This document shows positions 30,009-38,591 of a stretch of DNA of 64,000 bases, one piece after another. The notes below the pieces were generated by a model, which made no database searches, was not told where the DNA came from, and worked only from the letters and a program-made list of their open reading frames with translations. Position 1 is the first letter of the stretch, and each line of letters starts with the position of its first letter. A program made the position numbers and the translations under genes. This stretch comes from Actinotalea alkalitolerans (lineage in GTDB: Bacteria > Actinomycetota > Actinomycetes > Actinomycetales > Cellulomonadaceae). The DNA is taken from positions 248,001-312,000 of the forward strand of contig NZ_JAMBPP010000006.1 of NCBI RefSeq assembly GCF_023369855.1, in the 5' to 3' direction.

Positions 30009-33000
30009 GTGGGCACTTCATCGGTTCGACGGAGCATCGCAGGAAGCATCACGATCGTCATCGGCCTGGTCGGGGTCTTCGTGGCTCCCTCTGCCATGGC
30101 CGACACAGCACCGGCAGACCCCTCAGTGCCAGTCACCGTCGCTGCGGACGGCTTGCCGACCGTGCAGATCGACGGCGTGGTGTGGGACCAGCTCATCGTC
30201 GGCAACACCGTCTACGTCGGCGGCAGGTTCACCACCGCTCGTCCGGCCGGCGCCGCTCCGGGTGCCAACACGGTGCCGCGGGCCAACATGCTCGCGTTCA
30301 GTCTCACGACAGGAGCCTTGCTCTCGTCCTTCGCACCATCCTTCAACGCCCAGGTGATGTCGATCAGTGCGTCCCCTGATGGTTCGCGCATCTACGCGGG
30401 CGGAGACTTCACGTCGGTCAACGGTACGACCCAGTACCGCGTCGTGGCGCTGAACCCGACGACGGGTGCGGTGCTGCCCGGCTTCCGGCCCGCAGTCAAC
30501 TTCAAGGTCGGCGCGGTCGAGGCGGCCGGTTCGACCGTGTACGTCGGCGGCTCCTTCAGCGCGGTCAACTCCGTCGAGCGTCTCGGGCTGGCCGCCGTCA
30601 ACGCCTCGAACGGCGCCCTCCTCCCGTGGGCGCCCCGCGCAGAGAACGGGCGGGTGGCCGCGCTGGCCGTCTCGCCCGACCTGACGAAGGTCGTCGCGGC
30701 GGGCAACTTCACCTCGCTCAACGGCTCGAACCGTCCGGGCTACGGCATCGGGATGGTGGACGCCGTCACCGGGGCGAACCTGCCCTTCCCCGCCAACAAC
30801 GTCATCCGGGACGCCGGACCCAACTCCTCGTTCACCACCCTGGCGTCCGATGCGTCCGGCGTCTACGGCGGGGGGTACCACTTCGGCAGCGGGGGCAACC
30901 TCGAGGGGAACTTCAAGACCGACTGGAACGGCAACATCATCTTCGTCCAGGACTGCCACGGGGACACCTACAGCGTCTACCCCAAGGGTGACGTCGTCTA
31001 CAGCGCGACGCACCATCACTACTGCAACAACGTCGACGGCGGGTTCCCCCAGACGTCGCCGTGGACATGGCACCACGGCAACGCCTTCACGAACTACCCG
31101 ACCACGCCGCTCAAGAACGACCAGGCGGGGTACACCAACTGGTTCGGATACCCCGGGCCGACGATGCTGTACTTCTACCCCGCCTTCACACCGGGAAGCT
31201 ACACGGGCAAGAACCAGGGCCCGTGGTCGGTGACGGCGAGTCAGGACTACGTCGTGTTCGGGGGGGAGTTCACCCACGTCAACGGTGTGCGCCAGCAAGG
31301 GCTGGTGCGCATGGCGAACCGGGAGATCGCGCCGAACAAGGAGGGCCCGCGCATCGGTGGCGCCGCGCTGAACCCGCGGGTGACCTCGGTCGCGGCGGGA
31401 GCGCTCCGCATCGCCTGGCCTACCAGCTGGGACCGCGACAACATGACCCTGACGTACCGCCTCTACCGATCGGGTACCGGCGCGCCGATCTTCACCGAGG
31501 ACGTCACGGCCCCGTTCTTCAGCCTGCCCACCAGGGGATACACCGACACCGGACTGCCTCCCGGCTCGACGCAGCAGTACCGCGTGACGGTGACCGACGC
31601 CTTCGGGAACGTGGCCGGCTCCGGCTGGACAGCGGGCACGGTCGGGACCACCGGATCGCTCGGTGCCTATGCGCGAGGTGTGCTCGATGACGGCGCCTCG
31701 TCGTACTGGCGGCTCGGGGAGCTGTCCGGGACGACGGTGCGCGACTGGGCGGGGGTCTCTGACGCGGTGGCTGCGGGTGGTGTCAGCCGAGGGGCGACGG
31801 GGGCGATCGCCCATGACTCCGACAGGGCCAGCACCTTCAGCGGAACGACATCGGGCTTCGCGTCCACCACGACGGCCGTCCAGGCTCCCGACACGTTCTC
31901 GATCGAGGTCTGGGTCCGCACGACGACCACGCGTGGTGGCCAGCTGGTCGGCTTCGGCAACCGGTCGACGGGTGGCTCGACGTGGCACGACCGCCACGTG
32001 TGGATGGACAACTCGGGCCGGATCTGGTTCGGGGTGTACCCGGGGCGCAGGTACACGGTCAACAGCCAGGGCTCCTTCAACAACGGTCAGTGGCACCATG
32101 TGGTGGCCACCCTGAGCAAGGCCGGGCAGCGGCTCTACGTCGACGGTGCTCTCGTCGCCCAGGCCGACGACGTCTCGACCGGCCGGGGGATGAGCGGCTT
32201 CTGGCGGATCGGCGGGGACAACCTCTCCGGCTGGTCGCCTCGCCCCTCGAGCGACTACCTCGGCGGTGCGCTGGACGAGGTCGCGATCTACCCCACGGCG
32301 CTGACTGCCGCCCAGGTCGCGGCCCATCACCAGCGTGGTCTGGGCTCGGCGGTGAACAGTGCGCCGACGGCGTCCTTCACCTCCGCGGTCTCCTCGTTGA
32401 CGGTCTCGGTCAACGGCTCCGGGTCCTCCGACGTCGACGGCACGATCGTGGGCTACGCGTGGGACTTCGGTGACGGGGCGACCGGCGCGGGCGTCACGGC
32501 GTCGCACACCTACGCCACGTCCGGCACCTACACCGTGCGACTCACGGTGACGGACAACGCCGGTGCGACGGGCACGACGACACGGCAGGTGTCGGTGGCT
32601 GGTCCTCCGCCTGCGAACCAGGTGCCGGTGGCGGTGTTCTCGTCCTCGGTCAGTGATCTGGCGGTGTCGGTGGATGGGTCGGGGTCCTCTGATCCGGATG
32701 GCACGGTCGCGGGGTATGCGTGGGACTTCGGTGACGGGGCGACCGGCGCGGGCGTCACGGCGTCGCACACCTACGCGGCTGCGGGCACCTACACGGTGAC
32801 GTTGACGGTGACGGACAACCAGGGTGCGACCGGGACGGTCGCGGCCGAGGTGACGGTGGTCGAGCCGGGTCCGGTGACCGAGCTGGCGCGGGACGGGTTC
32901 GGGCGTGTGGTGGTGGGTGACTGGGGCATGGCCGATGTCGGGGGCGCGTGGCAGCGGTCGGCCGGGTCTGCGGCCAACTACCAGGTCGGTGACGGGGTGG

Positions 33001-33509
33001 GTTCGTTGAGGCTGCCGACCCCTGGTGGGACGGTTGCGGCCTATCTCAACGGTGCGTCCTCGACCTCGGTGGACCTGGCGGCCACGGTCTCGCTGGACAA
33101 GGTGGCAACCGGGGGTGGGACGTTCGTGGCTCTGATCGGGCGGCGGACCACGACCACCGACGACTACCACGCGCGGGTGCGGGTCTTCGAGTCCGGGGCG
33201 GTGACGATCAGTGCGATGCGTTCGGGCACGACGTTGCAGTCCGTCCTGGTGCCGGGGCTGACCTATGCGGCCAACGACGAGCTGCGGATCCGGGTCGAGG
33301 TCTCGGGGACCTCTCCGACGACGATCAGGGCCAAGGTGTGGAAGGTCGGGGCCGAGGAGCCGGCTGGTTGGCAGGTCACGACCACCGATGCCACCCCTGC
33401 GCTGCAGGTCGCTGGTGGGATCGGTGTGCTGACCTACCTGACCGGGTCGACCACCAACGCCCCGGTGACCGCCCGATGGGACGACCTCATCGCCGTACCA
33501 GCGGGATGA
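30009..33509 (+). CDS. Secreted beta-propeller/LamG/PKD protein, shorter paralogue
   Basis: The 1166-residue protein is a paralogue of the 19840 product with one LamG domain and two PKD domains. Signal peptide residues 1-31 end AMA. The propeller-like domain (about 45-440) keeps the HHHYC patch and QDCHGDTYSVYP. A fibronectin-like part, one LamG domain (about 555-775), a PKD domain of its own type (about 783-865), a PKD domain shared with the paralogue and the same C-terminal beta-sandwich domain follow. The N-terminal halves have diverged in DNA, but from 32457 the two genes are almost the same. The GTG at 30009 begins the signal peptide; its ribosome binding site is weak. A surface or EPS-matrix role is inferred. 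Confidence 0.88.
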   Translation: MGTSSVRRSIAGSITIVIGLVGVFVAPSAMADTAPADPSVPVTVAADGLPTVQIDGVVWDQLIVGNTVYVGGRFTTARPAGAAPGANTVPRANMLAFSLTTGALLSSFAPSFNAQVMSISASPDGSRIYAGGDFTSVNGTTQYRVVALNPTTGAVLPGFRPAVNFKVGAVEAAGSTVYVGGSFSAVNSVERLGLAAVNASNGALLPWAPRAENGRVAALAVSPDLTKVVAAGNFTSLNGSNRPGYGIGMVDAVTGANLPFPANNVIRDAGPNSSFTTLASDASGVYGGGYHFGSGGNLEGNFKTDWNGNIIFVQDCHGDTYSVYPKGDVVYSATHHHYCNNVDGGFPQTSPWTWHHGNAFTNYPTTPLKNDQAGYTNWFGYPGPTMLYFYPAFTPGSYTGKNQGPWSVTASQDYVVFGGEFTHVNGVRQQGLVRMANREIAPNKEGPRIGGAALNPRVTSVAAGALRIAWPTSWDRDNMTLTYRLYRSGTGAPIFTEDVTAPFFSLPTRGYTDTGLPPGSTQQYRVTVTDAFGNVAGSGWTAGTVGTTGSLGAYARGVLDDGASSYWRLGELSGTTVRDWAGVSDAVAAGGVSRGATGAIAHDSDRASTFSGTTSGFASTTTAVQAPDTFSIEVWVRTTTTRGGQLVGFGNRSTGGSTWHDRHVWMDNSGRIWFGVYPGRRYTVNSQGSFNNGQWHHVVATLSKAGQRLYVDGALVAQADDVSTGRGMSGFWRIGGDNLSGWSPRPSSDYLGGALDEVAIYPTALTAAQVAAHHQRGLGSAVNSAPTASFTSAVSSLTVSVNGSGSSDVDGTIVGYAWDFGDGATGAGVTASHTYATSGTYTVRLTVTDNAGATGTTTRQVSVAGPPPANQVPVAVFSSSVSDLAVSVDGSGSSDPDGTVAGYAWDFGDGATGAGVTASHTYAAAGTYTVTLTVTDNQGATGTVAAEVTVVEPGPVTELARDGFGRVVVGDWGMADVGGAWQRSAGSAANYQVGDGVGSLRLPTPGGTVAAYLNGASSTSVDLAATVSLDKVATGGGTFVALIGRRTTTTDDYHARVRVFESGAVTISAMRSGTTLQSVLVPGLTYAANDELRIRVEVSGTSPTTIRAKVWKVGAEEPAGWQVTTTDATPALQVAGGIGVLTYLTGSTTNAPVTARWDDLIAVPAG

Positions 33510-33524
33510 CCACACGCACGCACC
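32457..33524 (+). repeat. 1068-bp block nearly identical to 24406-25473
   Basis: Second copy of the long direct repeat. It ends 15 bp after the stop of the second propeller gene, inside the copied first codons of the glycosyltransferase gene. Confidence 0.92.
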
Positions 33525-33598
33525 GCCACTCGGTGCGCACGGCCCTCAGGACGGGGGCGCGGGTGGCGGCGGGTCCGTCACGTCGACGCCCGGGATGA
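33506..33598 (+). pseudogene. Orphan 5' end of the GT4 gene left by the duplication
   Basis: The ATGA overlap and the first six codons (MTTRTH) of the glycosyltransferase gene at 25455 are copied here, but the sequence then departs and the frame stops after 30 codons. The frame overlaps the 3' end of the opposite acyltransferase gene. It is almost certainly non-functional and marks the end of the duplicated segment. Confidence 0.5.
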
Positions 33599-34778
33599 CC
33601 ACGGCGGGAAGGTGTCCGACGCCGGTGTGGCCGGCCACCGGCCGCACCGGCACGGTGCCGGGCAGCGAGGACGTCGGCTGCGGGGAGGCGAGCCGGACGC
33701 GGGACCAGGCGCGTGGCCACAGGCGGCGGTACTTGAGGCGTAGCGCCGGCCGCTCGACCAGCACCCAGCTCGCGACCGCGAGGGGGACCGTCAACGCGAT
33801 GGCCAGCACGGCTGCGACCAGGGGTGGCAGGGCGGCTGAGCCTGCGATCACGAGAGCCTGCTGGATCGGGAACGCATAGATGTAGAGACCGTAGGAGATG
33901 TCCCGATCGGTGAGCCGTAGCCGCGGATCCGTGATCCGACCACCGGACCAGATGACGAGGTAGGCCACTGCGGGGCCGGCGAGGATGCGGTAGTCCGGCA
34001 GCAGCGGGGAGGCCACGAGCAGCGCCGTGCAGACGGCCGCGAGCCACCACCGCGACGTGATCCGGTCACCGTAGAGGTGAAGGACCATGCCGGCCACGAA
34101 CATGAGCCCCAGGCGCGTCCCGTTCACGAGCCAGTAGTTCTGGGGGAGCACGTCAGCGGCCAGGCCGATGGTGGCGAGCCACAGCAGCCCGAGCAGCGCG
34201 AGCACCGCGGCACGATGGCGCAGGATGCCGAGCAGCCCGAGCGCCGCCAGGCCGACATACGCGAGGGCCTCCCACCGCAGGGTCCACAGCGACCCGTTCC
34301 AGACCCCGCTCAGGGGGACATCAGCGGGGGTGCCGGCGACGTCGTGGAACTGGATCGTGAGTGCCGAGTTCCTCAGCACGTACTGGAGAGCCGAGTGGGG
34401 TCCGTCGAGCACCTGCCCCACCGACCCGCCCTGGGCGAGTGCCGCCAGAGGCGCGAAGCCGAACCCGACCACGAGGAGGCACACCCAGAAGGCGGGCATG
34501 ATGCGCAGCAGCCGGTTCTTCGCGTAGGTGGCGATGTGCGGCTTGTGCAGCCAGCTCCCGGCGAGCAGGAAGCCGCTGATGGCGAAGAAGCCGTCGACCC
34601 CGATGCTCCCGGCGATCTGTCGGCCGCCCTCCCACGGAAACGGGTGACCGTTGAGGGGGTAGGCGTGCCAGAAGACGACACTCCCTGCCAGGATCAGCCG
34701 GACGAAGTTCAGGGTGTTGGCACGGGGGTCGACGAAACCCGCCAACGTCCGGGCGCGCGGGTTCTCAGGCCGCTGCAT
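33546..34778 (-). CDS. Acyltransferase family 3 (OafA/YrhL-like) membrane protein
   Basis: The 410-residue membrane protein probably acylates, most often acetylates, a sugar of the EPS. It shows LNFVRLILAGSVVFWHAYPL with the conserved His, GSIGVDGFFAISGFLLAGSW and KNRLLRIMPAFWVC near the N-terminus, about ten hydrophobic segments, and SWVLVERPALRLK at the end of the membrane part. The last 55 residues are Pro/Val-rich. Its start overlaps the upstream polymerase gene by 14 bp, so the minus-strand genes from 37658 to 33546 form one operon. Confidence 0.9.
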   Translation of the reverse strand: MQRPENPRARTLAGFVDPRANTLNFVRLILAGSVVFWHAYPLNGHPFPWEGGRQIAGSIGVDGFFAISGFLLAGSWLHKPHIATYAKNRLLRIMPAFWVCLLVVGFGFAPLAALAQGGSVGQVLDGPHSALQYVLRNSALTIQFHDVAGTPADVPLSGVWNGSLWTLRWEALAYVGLAALGLLGILRHRAAVLALLGLLWLATIGLAADVLPQNYWLVNGTRLGLMFVAGMVLHLYGDRITSRWWLAAVCTALLVASPLLPDYRILAGPAVAYLVIWSGGRITDPRLRLTDRDISYGLYIYAFPIQQALVIAGSAALPPLVAAVLAIALTVPLAVASWVLVERPALRLKYRRLWPRAWSRVRLASPQPTSSLPGTVPVRPVAGHTGVGHLPAVVIPGVDVTDPPPPAPPS

Positions 34779-36102
34779 GGGAGCTCGTCGGTCTCGGTCT
34801 CGGCACGGGACGGGACGCCGGTGTGGGCTCGCGCAGTGTCATCACGAGCCCGAGCGTGAGCATGAGGCTGGGGATCGAGCCGTACAGAGGACTGAACGCA
34901 AGGTTCCACAGTGTCGCGCAGCTGAGGTAGACGACGATGCCACTCGCCGTCCGCCGGGCGAGCGCCAGACTCAACCCCCGGACCACGAGGAGTGCGACTG
35001 TTGACGCGAGCAGGACTCCGGGGATCCCGAAGCTCGACCAGAAGTCCCCGACGATCGAGTGCAGCTTGAACTCACCGCCGAACATGTAGTTCTCGACGTA
35101 GCCGTTGTTCGGCTGATACCCGATCGACGCCATTCCCGTCTTCGCGACCAGGATGTCGTCGAGGTTGGGGGCCACTCCTGATCCGTAGCCGTAAGGGCGG
35201 GCCTGGACGAGTGCCCACGAGGCGGCGATCTCGGGCCGTCCGCCGGTCAGCACCGATCCGGAGGCGTCGATCTGCTCGATCGACCGCTGCTGCGTCTCCT
35301 CGCCGAGGAAGCCCCCCACGAGGAGGGTGGTCCCGAGGTTGTAGACCGTGACGCCTACGATCCCCATGAGGACGACGACGGTGATCGCCGAGGACCGCCG
35401 ACCGGAGATCGTGGGGCGCATCTGCCATGCGGTGAGCAGGCCTGCGACGAGGAACGTCGCGAAGTACGAACGGGAGTCCTGGAGGGCAGATGCCGCTGCC
35501 AGCAGCATCAGGGCAGCGACCTGCCCTCCCTTGCGGTCCGGGCGGTTGACGAGCGAGAGCAGGATCAGTGCCAGGGGCACCGCGATCGCGTACTTCCAAG
35601 GGTTCGCACTGGCCAGGTCGCCGCCGGTGAGCTCCGAGATCGCGAGTCCGGACCCGAAGGCGAGCCCGACGACCCGGTCCGACGTGACGAGTCGCGCCCA
35701 GAGGATGACACCGACGCCGCACACAGTCCCCAGGACCATGAGCGTGGTCCCGACGAGACTGGACATGCTCGTCCGGTGGTCGAGGGATGCGAGCTCGGTC
35801 AGCCAGAGCCCGGACACGAGCGCCAGTGCGGTCAGCGCGAAGAGCCACCGGCCGCCCCAGTAGCGGCGCAGCACCGGCAACCAGACCGGAGCGAGCAGGA
35901 ACGCAAGGGCGTACCCCGATGTCAGCCCGCTCCACAGGAACTGCCGCATGCCCAGCAGGACGAGGGTGAGGATCGCGATCCAGGGGACCAGAGCCGAAGC
36001 CGTGGGCGAGACGCGCTGCGCTGTGCTGACGGGGCGGAGCGAGGAGCGGGGTGCCAGGGCCACCACGCTCCCGGTACTGCTGGGCGCAACGCCGGTGGTC
36101 AC
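34765..36102 (-). CDS. O-antigen ligase/polymerase-like protein (probable Wzy)
   Basis: The 445-residue protein has about ten to twelve hydrophobic segments and a large outside loop in its second half (RPEIAASWALVQARPYGYGSG, around residue 290-310) as in the Wzy/WaaL family, which links EPS repeat units outside the membrane. Sequence conservation in this family is low, so the call rests on topology, the loop and the neighbours. The GTG start overlaps the stop of the Wzz-kinase gene as GTGA. Confidence 0.82.
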   Translation of the reverse strand: MTTGVAPSSTGSVVALAPRSSLRPVSTAQRVSPTASALVPWIAILTLVLLGMRQFLWSGLTSGYALAFLLAPVWLPVLRRYWGGRWLFALTALALVSGLWLTELASLDHRTSMSSLVGTTLMVLGTVCGVGVILWARLVTSDRVVGLAFGSGLAISELTGGDLASANPWKYAIAVPLALILLSLVNRPDRKGGQVAALMLLAAASALQDSRSYFATFLVAGLLTAWQMRPTISGRRSSAITVVVLMGIVGVTVYNLGTTLLVGGFLGEETQQRSIEQIDASGSVLTGGRPEIAASWALVQARPYGYGSGVAPNLDDILVAKTGMASIGYQPNNGYVENYMFGGEFKLHSIVGDFWSSFGIPGVLLASTVALLVVRGLSLALARRTASGIVVYLSCATLWNLAFSPLYGSIPSLMLTLGLVMTLREPTPASRPVPRPRPTSSHAAA

Positions 36103-37658
36103 GTCGCCCGGCTACCGGTCGCCGCTGGTTCAGGGGCGTCCTCGACCATGACGTCGAGCTGGCGAGGCACGGGGGGCTCCTGCGTCTGGGCCCGTGCTGC
36201 CTCGGACTCGTGCGGCAAGGGATCCGAGGAGCCGGCCGTCTCGCCGAGCAGGTCGTCGGCGATGGCCGCGGTGCTCTTGCGACGCCGGAACCGTCGCCTG
36301 TGGCGAGGCGATGCCGGGGCAGCGCCGTAGCTGTAGTAGCCGTCGCTCTCGCGCTGTGCCACGCGGTTGACGACGATGCCGAGGCAGCTCGCGCCCACGG
36401 ACTCCAGTGCGCGGAGCGCGTCCGCCAGCTGGTTGCGGTGCACCTTGCGGCAGCCGGCCACCACGACCGCACCGTCGCTGATTCGGGAGAGGATCGCGGC
36501 GTCCGCCACCGGGAGCAAGGGGGCGGAGTCGAAGATCACCATGTCGTACGTCTGCGTGATCTCCGCGAGCAGCTCTGCCATCGCGGGGGAGCCGAGCATC
36601 TGGCTCGGGTTGGGTGGAAGTGCTCCCGACGCGAGGACGTGCAGGTTCGGGTGGCCCCAGGGCTGCACGACGTCGGCGAGCGTCGCCTTGCCGATCAGCA
36701 CGCTGGTGAGCCCGGCGACGCCCTCGATGCCGCAGTACTCGGCGACCGAGGGTCGGCGGAGATCGGCATCCACGAGAAGGGCCTTGCGCGAGTCCTCGGC
36801 CACGGCGAGCGCCAGGTTGATCGCGGTCGTCGACTTGCCCTCGCCGGCCAGGGCCGAGGTCACCACGATGCTGTGCACCTTGCGCCCGACGTCGAGGAAC
36901 TGCAGGTTGGTCTTGAGGCGTCGGTAGGACTCTGCGCGTGGGCTACGCGCGTCTGATCGCATCACGAGCTGGTGCTCTCGGAGCCTGCGCTCGAACCCGA
37001 TCGTCCCGAGCACCGCGCTCTCCGTGACCCGGGCGACGTCCCTGCCCGATCGCACCTTGGTGTCCAGGAGCTCTCGGATCACGGCGAAGGCGATCCCGGC
37101 CGCGACCCCCAGGAGAATCCCGGTGGCGGTGAGAAGCTTGGTGTTGGGGACGAAGGGGACCGTGGGCACGTGGGCGGAAGCCACCGTCCGCATCGACACG
37201 GAGGCGGTGCCGTCGGCTCTCGCCGGTGCCACCTCCTGTGCCGCTTCGTCGAGCTGCCGTGAGACCGCGTCGGCCACGGCAGCTGCGCGTTCCGGATCGG
37301 CGCTGACGGCCGAGATCTCGATGATCACCGTGTTGAGCGGAGTGTCCGCCGAGATCGTGCGGGCGAGCGCCCTTGCGCTGATGTCGAGCTCGAGCTCCTC
37401 GATCACCGGCTCGAGGACGGTCGGCATCGTGGCGAGCTGCGCATAGGACTGCACGAGGTTCTGCACGTAGGTCGTCCCCTGGACGAGCTCGCTCACGGTC
37501 TCGCCCTGACCGAGCGAGACCCACACCGAGCTGGTGGCTCGGTACATGGGCGTGGTCGCCCCCGCCTGGAGATATCCGAGGCTGCCCCCGACAAGTCCGA
37601 GCACGGCGAGGACCAGCCACCTCTTGCGGAGTGCGGCTACGTAGTCGCTCAGATCCAT
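36099..37658 (-). CDS. Wzz-domain tyrosine autokinase (BY-kinase)
   Basis: The 519-residue protein joins a chain-length regulator to a bacterial tyrosine kinase. The Wzz part has a first membrane segment at about 13-33 and a second at about 170-190. The kinase part has Walker A (SALAGEGKSTTAINLA, around 268), Walker A' (KALLVDADLRRPS, around 295) and Walker B (YDMVIFDSAP, around 373). The C-terminal tail has a small tyrosine group, YYSY, near 441, followed by a charged region. It is likely to control polymer length and export. No matching tyrosine phosphatase is in the window. The ATG at 37658 has GAGGAG 8 nt upstream. Confidence 0.92.
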   Translation of the reverse strand: MDLSDYVAALRKRWLVLAVLGLVGGSLGYLQAGATTPMYRATSSVWVSLGQGETVSELVQGTTYVQNLVQSYAQLATMPTVLEPVIEELELDISARALARTISADTPLNTVIIEISAVSADPERAAAVADAVSRQLDEAAQEVAPARADGTASVSMRTVASAHVPTVPFVPNTKLLTATGILLGVAAGIAFAVIRELLDTKVRSGRDVARVTESAVLGTIGFERRLREHQLVMRSDARSPRAESYRRLKTNLQFLDVGRKVHSIVVTSALAGEGKSTTAINLALAVAEDSRKALLVDADLRRPSVAEYCGIEGVAGLTSVLIGKATLADVVQPWGHPNLHVLASGALPPNPSQMLGSPAMAELLAEITQTYDMVIFDSAPLLPVADAAILSRISDGAVVVAGCRKVHRNQLADALRALESVGASCLGIVVNRVAQRESDGYYSYGAAPASPRHRRRFRRRKSTAAIADDLLGETAGSSDPLPHESEAARAQTQEPPVPRQLDVMVEDAPEPAATGSRAT

Positions 37659-38022
37659 GCGGAAGGCTCCTCGTCGGCGGGACGTGCAGGTCGGTCGATG
37701 CCTGCGGTCGTGGATGCTCGGACGAGCGTCCACATATGCGCTGATTGTTCCCTATTCCGGGCCCGATGGGCACTGTCGCAGGAGGGCGGTGCGCAGCAGC
37801 CGCCGAATTCACCCGCTCGGAGCAGGGCGCGGCGGTGGTCGAGGCGGAAGCCAGGGCGAGGGGGGAAGTTCACCCGATCGACCCTGTCCGTTTTCGACCG
37901 GTCTGCCCTAAGATCATCCACGTGCACCGGCCAGCGACACCCATCCGGCACGACGGGTGCTCGTCGCTCGAGCCGAGCCAGCGGGCGGCGCGTCGGCCGA
38001 GACGTGCCATGGAGGAGGACGA
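37659..38022. promoter_or_regulatory. Divergent promoter region with two TTCACCCG motifs
   Basis: No gene is seen in this 364-bp stretch. TTCACCCG occurs at 37808-37815 and 37869-37876. TGTCCG (37885-37890), 18 bp and TAAGAT (37909-37914) form a plausible plus-strand promoter for the cytidylyltransferase. A strong SD (GGAGGAGG, 38011-38018) precedes its GTG. The minus-strand promoter for the Wzz-kinase operon cannot be placed. Confidence 0.5.
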
Positions 38023-38460
38023 GTGATCGGATACGCACCCGGGGCGTTCGACCTGTTCCACATCGGGCACCTCAACATCCTCAAGCATGCGAGGGCGCAC
38101 TGCGACTACCTGATCGCGGGTGTCGTCTCCGACGAGATGCTCGAGCTCACCAAGGGTCGCCGGCCCGTGGTCCCGCTGAGCGAGCGCATCGAGATCGTCC
38201 GTTCGCTCGCAGTGGTGGACGAGGCGGTGGCCGAGGTGCTCCCTGACAAGCTGGACACGTGGCGGACCGTCGGCTTCGACGTGATCTTCAAGGGTGACGA
38301 CTGGCGGGGCACACCCAAGGGGGAACGCCTCGAGCGGGACTTCGCAACGGTGGGTGTCTCGGTCGTCTACTTCCCGTACACGATGCACACCTCGAGCACC
38401 CAGCTCCGTCACGCCCTGGACGCGCTGACGCAGCCGCTCCACTCCGCAGTGACGGGCTGA
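38023..38460 (+). CDS. Glycerol-3-phosphate cytidylyltransferase-like enzyme (TagD family)
   Basis: The 145-residue protein has the nucleotidyltransferase start GYAPGAFDLFHIGHLNILKHA with the HxGH motif, then VVSDEMLELTKGRRPVVPLSERIEIV and FKGDDWRGTPKGER, as in TagD/GCT enzymes that make CDP-glycerol. The C-terminal motif usually written RTEGISTS is replaced by MHTSSTQLR, so the substrate may be a different phosphorylated alcohol. Its product could feed the CDP-alcohol phosphotransferase at 18247. The GTG at 38023 follows a strong SD. It is the last gene of the EPS locus before mfd. Confidence 0.88.
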   Translation: MIGYAPGAFDLFHIGHLNILKHARAHCDYLIAGVVSDEMLELTKGRRPVVPLSERIEIVRSLAVVDEAVAEVLPDKLDTWRTVGFDVIFKGDDWRGTPKGERLERDFATVGVSVVYFPYTMHTSSTQLRHALDALTQPLHSAVTG

Positions 38461-38591
38461 GAACCGGCGCACGGCGAGCGCTCACGTCCGACGTAGGCTG
38501 TCCTTGACCGGTCGCCGGCCCGGGGCGAGATGCGCCCGGCTGCCCGCGGCGGGACCCCTGCGCGCTGCCGCCCTCGTCGTGAACTGGAGCC

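Noticed and set aside
30123-33515. A 1130-codon open frame on the minus strand opposite the second propeller gene
   Set aside because: It is Arg/His/Gly-rich, without family motifs, and mirrors codon bias of the real plus-strand gene; long antisense frames are expected at this base composition.
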